DNA of 5,827 nt, taken from assembly GCA_002392645.1 (NCBI GenBank), contig DGHL01000053.1, positions 1 through 5,827 of the forward strand. The letters are read 5' to 3'. This document shows, piece after piece, positions 1 through 5,730 of this stretch; positions within the stretch are counted from its first letter, which is position 1, and each line of letters opens with the position of its first letter. Source of the DNA: Prevotellaceae bacterium UBA3849 (GTDB lineage Bacteria > Bacteroidota > Bacteroidia > Bacteroidales > Bacteroidaceae). Both the position numbers and the translations under genes were made by a program. The notes under the pieces are model-generated. The model had not been told where the DNA came from, did no database searches, and saw only the letters and a program-made list of their open reading frames with translations.

Positions 1-116
1 ACAGGTGCTACTACAATCGAATGTTGCAAGGTCTTACAAAAAATCCAAGGAATAAGAATCAGCATCCTATCCCTTGGAATCGTATCATTATAACCTTGAT
101 GTAATATTACTGATTA
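1..116. other. AT-rich left flank, no callable gene
   Basis: All three forward frames are open from the left edge of the window, with stops ending at 54, 93 and 104. The C-terminus of a gene that begins outside the window may therefore lie here. Open runs of 17-33 codons are common by chance and none of the three peptides is recognisable, so no CDS is called. A 7-bp inverted repeat (TCCAAGG at 44-50, CCTTGGA at 72-78, 21-nt loop) could fold as a weak hairpin. It has no T-tract after it, so it is not called a terminator. Confidence 0.4.
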
Positions 117-140
117 AAGGTGGGTTCTAAAAATTCCCAC
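117..140 (+). repeat. Left 24-bp inverted repeat of copy 1
   Basis: This repeat starts AAGGTGGGTTCTAA and ends ATTCCCAC. It contains inner arms GTGGG (120-124) and CCCAC (136-140) around an 11-nt core, an imperfect palindrome like the site of a site-specific recombinase. It is identical over all 24 positions to the repeat at 5735-5758. Compared with its inverted partner at 288-311 it differs at one core position (A at 131, whose counterpart is A297 read on the other strand as T). Confidence 0.85.
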
Positions 141-182
141 GAGTTAAATTAGTTAATTACATGAATAACATTATGTCATATT

Positions 183-215
183 TTTGTTTTCTTTTGGTGC
201 AAACTGCTAGCTTCT
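183..215 (+). promoter_or_regulatory. Candidate Bacteroides-type promoter inside the element, reading toward the GH106-like gene
   Basis: TTTG at 183-186 is followed after 21 nt by TAGCTTCT at 208-215. This resembles the Bacteroidota -33 TTTG and -7 TAnnTTTG elements (6 of 8 in the -7), and would start transcription near 222, about 100 nt before the start codon at 324. In copy 2 the TTTG and the first TA of the -7, with the same 21-nt spacing, are conserved up to the window edge. An alternative -7, TATTTTTG at 179-186, matches the consensus fully. It has no -33 partner and is not kept in copy 2 (TCTTTTTG). I found no comparable promoter on the minus strand of the element. This is a consensus match by eye only. 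Confidence 0.4.
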
Positions 216-222
216 GCGGTCA

Positions 223-236
223 CATAGCCCGCTATG
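223..236. promoter_or_regulatory. 14-bp palindrome just downstream of the candidate promoter
   Basis: CATAGC at 223-228 and GCTATG at 231-236 are perfect inverted arms separated by CC. The site lies close to the middle of the 147-bp spacer and at the predicted transcription start. It could be an operator or a symmetric site of an inversion or transposition system. As an RNA hairpin the 2-nt loop would be too tight without opening a pair. The corresponding part of copy 2 lies beyond the window, so conservation cannot be judged. Confidence 0.35.
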
Positions 237-287
237 CTCCCTTATCAGTTAACATTTTGCCCTCGAAACAAATTCAAAAATCTGACA

Positions 288-311
288 GTGGGAATTATTA
301 GAACCCACCTT
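288..311 (-). repeat. Right 24-bp inverted repeat of copy 1
   Basis: Read on the minus strand this is the same 24-bp sequence as 117-140 with one core mismatch, TTCTAATAATT instead of TTCTAAAAATT. It ends 12 bp upstream of the ATG at 324, so the 5' untranslated region of the GH106-like gene would include it. It is inverted relative to both 117-140 and 5735-5758. Confidence 0.85.
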
Positions 312-323
312 ATCTCATACATC

Positions 324-2765
324 ATGCCATATATATACATTTCATTGATATTTAGCATTATATTCGCCGTCGCTGCCCATGCGCAGGATGACGGTTTCCC
401 CATCAAGACATGGCAGGAACCAGACCGCGACTGTCGCATGAAGACATGGTGGTTCTTTGGCTATGAACATACTGACGATGATGGCATAAGGGCCGACGTG
501 GAGGCTTTGCGCAAGGCGGGGTTCGGCGGTGTGGTGTATTATGACCAGAACCATGCGAAGGATGCAAGGGCTAACGGCGCAGAGGATGCTTTCTCTGCCG
601 AGTGGTGGCGCCACCTGCGCCTGGCTGCCACCGAGGCTCGCAAGGCTGGTTTGACGTTTGAGGTGAACATATCCAACGGCTACTGCGCCGGAGGCAGATG
701 GATTGACCCTCAACATGCCATGCAGAGGGTGCAGGCGGCTGAATGCGTGGTGCAGTCGCAGCCGTCTGGCAAGGATTCTCTTCAGCGTATTGATATAGGC
801 ATGGACAGTTTGCTCAGCATTAAGTCAAACGACGGATATGTACGCGACATTGCTGTGGTTGCCTTCCCTGCAAAGGATGACGACAAGATGCGCCACTTCA
901 CTGCCCGGTATAATGCCAAGGGCAAGGGACGGAACGGTGCCATGCAGGGCATGCTGCCCGATGTAAGGAACGAATATGGTGAGCGTATGTTCACAGGCTA
1001 TGGCTTTGAGACTCTGCCGGATGTGGGCACTTTGCAGGCCAGCGATGACAGTATTACGTGGCGCGACGTCGTTGCCATCAAACCTATGTATCGCAGTCAG
1101 GGTGGCCACTTCGTGCGCACCAGTGCCTTTCCCGCTACGCATGGCAAGTATTGGCGCGTAAAACCCAACGAGGCTGACGGTGCTCCTACGCTGAAGGAGT
1201 GGAGCGTCGGCTCTGCCGCAAAGGTTGACCGCTGGGAGGAGCGCACTGGGCTTCACAGTGATTTTGACGACGGCGATGCCACTCCGCAGTACAGTATGAA
1301 TGAGGTGATACGCCAAAAGGATATCATAGACCTGACGGACTATGTGCATGGCGACTCTCTTACATGGCTTGCACCAAAGGGTTCTTGGCGCATACTGCGT
1401 CTGGCAGCAGTCACTACAGGTGCGAAGTCGAAGCATGGCAGGCAGAACCTGCTGGGATATGAGTGCGACAAGCTTTCCGCAGAGGCTGCCAACCTGCACT
1501 GGGACAGCTATACACAGGTGATTATCGACTCTCTCGGTTCGCTCGTATCAGGTATCACGATGGACTCTCACGAGGGTGGAGCGCAGAACTGGACTCCACT
1601 GATGATGCAAGAGTTCAGGTCGCGTCGCGGCTATAGCCTTGCACCTTTCCTGCCTGTGCTTGCCGGCTACGTCGTGGAATCTGCTGAGAAGACAGCAAAA
1701 GTGCTGTATGATTACCGCCAGACTATCAGCGATTGCATACGCGAGAACTACTTCGGAACGTTCCAGAAGCGATGCACCGACAACCGACTTACGTTTACGG
1801 CTCAGGCCATAGGCAATGCGCTGTGCATGACAGGCGATGCCGTCAGCGTAAAGCAGGTGGTTGACAAACCGCAGGGAGAGTTCTGGACTTATCAGCGATA
1901 TGGTGCCTACGACGTCAAGGATTGTTCAAGCGCAGCCCATCTGTATGGCAAGCCCATTGCATCGGCAGAGGCTATGACCGACTGCGAATACAAGGATTCG
2001 CCTCTTGACCTGATGCGTGTGTGCAACATTGCCTTCTCCATGGGCGCACAGGAGTTCGTAGTGTGCGCCACGCCTCACATTCCCCACGCGACTGTTACAT
2101 CCCCATATATAGCCGGACGCGAGTATGCCATCAACCGTTCTAACCCTAAATGGCAGCAGATGAAGCCGGTATGGACTCAGGCTGCGCGCTCCATGGTAAT
2201 GTTGCGTCAAGGCATGGTGGCTCCCGACGTGCTTGTTTTCCTTGGCGACGATGTTCCCGTGAAGACCATAACGAGCCGACTGCCTGCAGGACTTGACGGA
2301 CTTGACTGGGATGTCTGCACCGGTGATGCGCTGCATGGCAGGCTGAAACCCGTCAACGGTGCCCTCGTCACACCTGACGGCATATCATACAAGGCTCTGC
2401 TTATAGCCGACAAGGCACACGTCAGCGAGCAGTCACGACTGCTTATCGATTCGCTTAGCAGCGCCGGCGTACCAATACTGAGCAGTGGCGAGAATGTAGT
2501 GCGCCCCATAACGATTATGGAGGGCAGCGAGAACGTGGTGCACACGCATCGCAAGACCCTCCACAGTCATATATTCTATATCGCAAGTACGCAGGATTCT
2601 CCTGCCGACATTCGCTTCTCTCTGAAAGATAATCCGCAGAGCATCACCCTGTGGCGCAATCTTACGGGCAAACGTCGCACCCTGCATGCCGACGCCAACG
2701 GCACCTTCCGCCTGTCGCTACAACCGCAAGAGTCGGTATTCGTCACCTATCCTGCAAAGGAGTAG
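324..2765 (+). CDS. Secreted GH106-like glycosyl hydrolase (possible alpha-L-rhamnosidase), short form
   Basis: This 813-residue protein is predicted to be exported and to act on glycans at the cell surface or in the periplasm. Residues 1-20 form a signal peptide (a hydrophobic run ending AVAAHA, cleavage before QDDG). The start at 324 is chosen because it puts this signal at the N-terminus; the frame is also open upstream to an ATG at 234 inside the repeat element. Family signatures of the Glyco_hydro_106 type follow: TWWFFGY (41-47) with GIRADVEALRKAGFGGV (54-70), a RWIDPQHAMQRV stretch (125-136), MDSHEGGAQNWT (413-424) and a SAEAMT segment (547-552) with a Glu in a probable active-site position. 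Residues about 615-725 resemble the Rossmann-like domain after the barrel in this family (VAPDVLVFLG, YKALLIADKAHV). Residues about 745-810 form a short beta domain ending SVFVTYP. The protein stops there, whereas many GH106 proteins exceed 1000 residues and carry a further C-terminal beta-sandwich. GH106 members characterised so far are alpha-L-rhamnosidases; specificity here is unproven. There is no Shine-Dalgarno sequence, as is usual in Bacteroidota. Confidence 0.85.
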   Translation: MPYIYISLIFSIIFAVAAHAQDDGFPIKTWQEPDRDCRMKTWWFFGYEHTDDDGIRADVEALRKAGFGGVVYYDQNHAKDARANGAEDAFSAEWWRHLRLAATEARKAGLTFEVNISNGYCAGGRWIDPQHAMQRVQAAECVVQSQPSGKDSLQRIDIGMDSLLSIKSNDGYVRDIAVVAFPAKDDDKMRHFTARYNAKGKGRNGAMQGMLPDVRNEYGERMFTGYGFETLPDVGTLQASDDSITWRDVVAIKPMYRSQGGHFVRTSAFPATHGKYWRVKPNEADGAPTLKEWSVGSAAKVDRWEERTGLHSDFDDGDATPQYSMNEVIRQKDIIDLTDYVHGDSLTWLAPKGSWRILRLAAVTTGAKSKHGRQNLLGYECDKLSAEAANLHWDSYTQVIIDSLGSLVSGITMDSHEGGAQNWTPLMMQEFRSRRGYSLAPFLPVLAGYVVESAEKTAKVLYDYRQTISDCIRENYFGTFQKRCTDNRLTFTAQAIGNALCMTGDAVSVKQVVDKPQGEFWTYQRYGAYDVKDCSSAAHLYGKPIASAEAMTDCEYKDSPLDLMRVCNIAFSMGAQEFVVCATPHIPHATVTSPYIAGREYAINRSNPKWQQMKPVWTQAARSMVMLRQGMVAPDVLVFLGDDVPVKTITSRLPAGLDGLDWDVCTGDALHGRLKPVNGALVTPDGISYKALLIADKAHVSEQSRLLIDSLSSAGVPILSSGENVVRPITIMEGSENVVHTHRKTLHSHIFYIASTQDSPADIRFSLKDNPQSITLWRNLTGKRRTLHADANGTFRLSLQPQESVFVTYPAKE

Positions 2766-3369
2766 CGGCAGATGCCCATGGCTGCGCCGTAGATGTCTGT
2801 ATGTCACCGTTATTATACAGCACCTCTATCACTTTCTGTATGGCGCACAGGTTACATCCGTCGCAGTGGTCAAAGTGATATTTGCCGTATATGTCGCCAC
2901 ACTTCACTGTGCCTTCCTGCTTCTTCAGTGCCTCAAACACCTCTGCCGCCATCTTCTGGTGCAGTTTCTTGTCGCCGCTGGCATACATGCCGAGTGCCAT
3001 GATTGCGCCGCTCAGGGCACCGCAAGTGCCCTCTGAGAAGGTATGGCCTATGCCACCAGAGAAAGAGTCTGACAATCCCCTGAGCTGCCGTTCGCTGTAT
3101 GTGTTGCCGCCCAGCGTGGCGCAGATGGCTGTGAGCGACAGCGATGCACAGCCGTAGTGCTGTCCGTATCGCGACTCCAGCTGGCGCTTTACCTCTGCCT
3201 TCAGCGAGTCGAGGTTGCTGTGTCTGCTCGTAGCCTGAAACACTGATGGGTTGGCATGCCTTATGGAGTCGATGTTCGCGGCAAACTTTACCGTATCGAC
3301 ATTCACATCCGCCGCCAGTGCCTGTGCTGGCAGGAATCCCGTAAGTGCTATCAACAAATTCCCATTCAT
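2743..3369 (-). CDS. C-GCAxxG-C-C family candidate redox protein, probably exported
   Basis: This is a 208-residue protein. Residues about 71-185 match the C_GCAxxG_C_C putative redox-active family: YGCASLSLTA (73-81, Cys74), FSGGIG (103-108), TCGALSGAIMALGM (115-128, Cys116), KCGDIYG (156-162, Cys157) and HCDGCNLC (168-175, Cys169, Cys172, Cys175). Spaced cysteines suggest thiol redox chemistry or metal/cluster binding; no function is established. Residues 1-20 (hydrophobic, LPAQALAA end) look like a signal peptide, but the n-region lacks a positive charge. A TTG at 3402 would add 11 residues with three lysines. I chose the ATG at 3369 because a strong Shine-Dalgarno sequence precedes it. 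Residues 21-70 are a polar linker of unknown role. Its last 23 bp overlap the end of the convergent hydrolase gene. It lies 212 bp downstream of the outer membrane protein gene on the same strand, with an inverted-repeat element between them, so co-transcription is possible but not evident. Confidence 0.82.
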   Translation of the reverse strand: MNGNLLIALTGFLPAQALAADVNVDTVKFAANIDSIRHANPSVFQATSRHSNLDSLKAEVKRQLESRYGQHYGCASLSLTAICATLGGNTYSERQLRGLSDSFSGGIGHTFSEGTCGALSGAIMALGMYASGDKKLHQKMAAEVFEALKKQEGTVKCGDIYGKYHFDHCDGCNLCAIQKVIEVLYNNGDIQTSTAQPWASAATPLQDR

Positions 3370-3375
3370 AATCTT

Positions 3376-3385
3376 CACCTCCTTT
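3376..3385 (-). promoter_or_regulatory. Strong Shine-Dalgarno site of the C-GCAxxG-C-C gene
   Basis: On the minus strand AAAGGAGGTG ends 6 nt before the ATG at 3369. Such a full anti-16S match is unusual in Bacteroidota, where most genes, including the two others here, have none. It fixes the start at 3369 rather than the in-frame TTG at 3402. Confidence 0.75.
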
Positions 3386-3396
3386 AATTTATTTAC

Positions 3397-3553
3397 ACTC
3401 AACTTTCTGAAGTAGTCAAGTAGACAGTAGTTAAGTAGTTAAGACAATACAGAATACCTCAGCATGAGCCTTAGTTCGTCAATAAACAGCAAATAGTCAG
3501 GGTAATGTCTTAACTCCTTTACTTCTTTACTCCTGAAGACTAAGAAGTTGAGT
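3397..3553. repeat. 157-bp intergenic element with terminal inverted repeats and 8-bp repeat arms
   Basis: The outer ends are a perfect 9-bp inverted repeat, ACTCAACTT (3397-3405) and AAGTTGAGT (3545-3553). Inside lie two longer arms built from 8-bp units of the form GNAGTNAA. The left arm (3412-3450, plus strand) reads GTAGTCAA, GTAGACA, GTAGTTAA, GTAGTTAA, GACAATAC. The right arm (3502-3533, minus strand) reads GGAGTAAA, GAAGTAAA, GGAGTTAA, GACATTAC. The inner 14 bp of the arms (3437-3450 and 3502-3515) pair with one mismatch around a 51-nt loop. The transcript of the upstream gene could fold into a long hairpin here, acting as an attenuator or RNA-stabilising structure. A MITE or dispersed intergenic repeat is equally likely. 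No clear target duplication and no T-tract is seen. It ends 27 bp before the ATG at 3369. Confidence 0.65.
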
Positions 3554-3581
3554 ACAAGCGAAACTTAAATAATTAACGTTT

Positions 3582-5714
3582 CTATGAAAACCTTTGTCTT
3601 TCCGCAGCCCCTGCCCCTGTGCCTTTATACTTGCTCTTTGCCTGATTATAGGTATAACGCAAGGTCAGTTCGACATAACGGCTGTCCTGTTTGTTCTGGT
3701 TCGTAAGGACAACCTTTTCTGAACGTAAAACCGCACGCTTTTGACTATAAAAGAGGTCATAACCCGCCAAGCGTATGGAAAGGCAATCATGGAGGAACGT
3801 CTTGGTGATGCTGGCATTTGCATGCAACGTGACATTGTCTTTTTCCACATTATTTTCGTTACCCTTACTTATAAGCATAAGTGTCATTTCAGCACTAAGT
3901 GACTTAGAGAACTTGAACGTGTTGGCAGACTGAAACGCACACAACGGCTTGTTCATACGCTGAACAGCATCTGTGGTTTGCAGCGTCATCCACTGCTTAT
4001 ACATCATTACCATAAGCTGAGGATGCCACAAACCTACGTTTGGAGCATAGCTTATAGAGGCATTGACAGCCTTCAGACTGTGATAGTTGCTGCGCGACAT
4101 TACAGATACGGCAGGATTATCTTGCAATGGCTCCATCCAGTAGAATATAGCATCACGGGTGTTACTGTATCTTACCTTCGCTGTCCACCTCTTCCATATA
4201 GCCTGTGCCTGCAGAGTATTTTCTATAGCAGGCTTCAGATAACAGTTGCCTGTCTGCAACGTAAACTGATTGATATAAAACACCGCCTTGCTGAGGTCCC
4301 TGTAAGACGGTCTGCTGATGCTTACTCCATAACTCAGCGTGCCGCTGACCTGTCCCATTTTAGTTTGCAGTGATAAATGCGGAAAGAAATGGTTGTATGT
4401 GCGACTCTCATTATTCTGTAAGACACCATTATCGTAATAGTCGTCATGGTTGTGCTCATAACGCACCCCGGCACTGACGGAGCCGAAACTCAACGGATGT
4501 GTATACTCCACAAACGGTGCCACGGTATAATTTCGCTGAGTAGTGTTGCTCGACTTTATATACCCTTCAGGGTTTGTGCTCACCTGCTCACGTTTCGTAT
4601 TGGTATATTCCGCTCCAAATGACAGGTTGCCGCCCATAAGTGGATGAGCAAGCACAAGCTTAGTTGCCCACAAGGTTGACTTGCTCTTGCTTCCGATAGT
4701 AAGTGTGCGGTCACTGTGCTCATCGTTCGTTTCTTGATAAAAGCCGTCGTTAGAACGGTTGTTATGCCACCAGCTGGCGTTGAAATCCATGCTCCACCCT
4801 GCTACCTTACCGCTATAGTAGGCACTGAGTTCCTGAGTAGGTTTGTCATAGTATTCAAAACGTCCTGTATTTTGCGTATTGTCATACGGCTGTCCGTCTT
4901 TCATGACAGCAGAGCTGAAGTTCACTCTCTCGTCCTTGTGTGTAAAATGCGTCCACGCATATCGAACCCCCAAAGAATTATCCGCATCAATTACATAGTT
5001 CAATCCTGCATTTGCCCGTATGGTATGTATGTCAAAAGTATTGTTTGCCTTCTCCTTCAACTGCCACAACGTACCAGCATCAGACACTTGGTTCAGCTCA
5101 CTTTTATCATAGTTTGTCTCTTTCATGAAGCGGAACATTCCGAACACATCAACCCCTTTATGACGATAGTTCAGACTGAATTGCTCATCTATGCCAGTAT
5201 TGCAAGACTGTCTCAACACAAGTTTTTCATCCATACTCAGCCCCTCACCCTGCCTGCGCACTGTTTTTATCTGCACCACTGCAACAACAGAGGCATCATA
5301 CTTCGCTCCTGGATTGGTTATCAACGTAATGGCAGCTATGTCCTGCGACTTCAACTGACTCAGTTCCGCATTATCCTTTACCAACCTTCCATCTATATAG
5401 AATACCGGCTCACCGTTTCCAAATAAGTTGTATTTGTCATTGTCAACCTTATACATACCAGGTATGTGACGTATCACATCATCTGCCGTGCCTGCCTGAC
5501 TCAGGAATGTGCCACTCACGTTTATACGCACCCCTTCATGTGTAAGTTTGTATACAGGCACATTACCATTTACGACAATCTCACCAAGTTGTTGTTCTTT
5601 AAGTGCCCTCTCTATGCTTAGTTGCAGAGAGTCGACAGGCTCTTTGTTGATTGCAAAAGCAGAGATACTCACCATTGACAACATTATGGTACACTTTGTT
5701 ACAATATCCCTCAT
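3582..5714 (-). CDS. TonB-receptor-like outer membrane beta-barrel protein (OMP_b-brl_3 type)
   Basis: This is a 710-residue outer membrane protein. Residues 1-21 are a signal peptide (MRDIVTKC then a hydrophobic run ending SAFA). I chose the ATG at 5714; a GTG at 5723 would add only three residues. The plug domain follows: LGEIVVNG (43-50), AGTADDVIRHIPGM (74-87), FYIDGRLV (105-112), and IAAITLITNPGAKYDAS (126-142) followed by AVVQIKTV, matching the family pattern of IEVITNP-AKYDASG-AGVINIKT with the glycines replaced. From about 155 to the end are alternating aromatic and polar strands of a barrel, closing with YTYNQAKSKYKGTGAGAAER, a typical C-terminal tail of this family. The carboxypeptidase-regulatory-like domain often found before the plug is absent, which fits the length. 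It is shorter than SusC (about 1000 residues), and no SusD is nearby, so it is not called SusC. The substrate is unknown. It has no Shine-Dalgarno sequence. A copy of the inverted-repeat element lies 16 bp upstream, with its candidate promoter facing away. Confidence 0.88.
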   Translation of the reverse strand: MRDIVTKCTIMLSMVSISAFAINKEPVDSLQLSIERALKEQQLGEIVVNGNVPVYKLTHEGVRINVSGTFLSQAGTADDVIRHIPGMYKVDNDKYNLFGNGEPVFYIDGRLVKDNAELSQLKSQDIAAITLITNPGAKYDASVVAVVQIKTVRRQGEGLSMDEKLVLRQSCNTGIDEQFSLNYRHKGVDVFGMFRFMKETNYDKSELNQVSDAGTLWQLKEKANNTFDIHTIRANAGLNYVIDADNSLGVRYAWTHFTHKDERVNFSSAVMKDGQPYDNTQNTGRFEYYDKPTQELSAYYSGKVAGWSMDFNASWWHNNRSNDGFYQETNDEHSDRTLTIGSKSKSTLWATKLVLAHPLMGGNLSFGAEYTNTKREQVSTNPEGYIKSSNTTQRNYTVAPFVEYTHPLSFGSVSAGVRYEHNHDDYYDNGVLQNNESRTYNHFFPHLSLQTKMGQVSGTLSYGVSISRPSYRDLSKAVFYINQFTLQTGNCYLKPAIENTLQAQAIWKRWTAKVRYSNTRDAIFYWMEPLQDNPAVSVMSRSNYHSLKAVNASISYAPNVGLWHPQLMVMMYKQWMTLQTTDAVQRMNKPLCAFQSANTFKFSKSLSAEMTLMLISKGNENNVEKDNVTLHANASITKTFLHDCLSIRLAGYDLFYSQKRAVLRSEKVVLTNQNKQDSRYVELTLRYTYNQAKSKYKGTGAGAAERQRFS

Positions 5715-5730
5715 TGAACGCACTAAATTT

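Larger units (their letters stand above)
117..311. repeat. 195-bp inverted-repeat-bounded element (candidate invertible promoter or MITE), copy 1
   Basis: The outer 24 bp at each end (117-140 and 288-311) are inverted copies with one mismatch, enclosing a 147-bp spacer. The right end lies 12 bp before the start codon of the GH106-like gene. The left 93 bp (117-209) recurs at 5735-5827 with 7 substitutions, so this is a multi-copy element. Two readings fit. In the first it is a phase-variable invertible promoter, as known in Bacteroidales upstream of surface-protein and polysaccharide genes: two inverted repeats, a spacer of 100-200 bp, a promoter inside and the start codon just outside. In the second it is a MITE, or the joined ends of an insertion sequence. 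I see no target-site duplication (left flank gatta, right flank atctc) and no transposase remnant. Confidence 0.75.

Noticed and set aside
1..104. C-terminal end of a gene entering from the left, in any of three forward frames
   Set aside because: All three frames are open for only 17-33 codons and none gives a recognisable peptide, so the true frame, if any, cannot be chosen.
117..311. Complete insertion sequence
   Set aside because: At 195 bp it has no room for a transposase, and no coding remnant or target-site duplication is visible.
825..1499. Long minus-strand reading frame (224 codons) opposite the hydrolase gene
   Set aside because: It is antisense to a well-supported family match, its peptide has no recognisable domain, and other overlapping frames in this GC-richer gene show the same chance openness.
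2651..3157. Plus-strand frames across the end of the hydrolase and opposite the C-GCAxxG-C-C gene
   Set aside because: The minus-strand frame has clear conserved cysteine motifs and a strong ribosome site, so the plus-strand frames are shadows.
3412..3533. CRISPR array
   Set aside because: The repeats are 8-bp units directly adjacent to each other with no spacers, and they run in opposite directions on the two arms.
3560..3582. Rho-independent terminator of the outer membrane protein gene (GAAAC / GTTTC arms at 3560-3564 and 3578-3582)
   Set aside because: The stem is only 5 bp and AT-rich, overlaps the stop codon and has no T-tract on the minus strand.
4716..5426. Plus-strand reading frame (236 codons) opposite the outer membrane protein gene
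   Set aside because: It is a shadow of the plug and barrel coding region, with no recognisable motif and no start signal.
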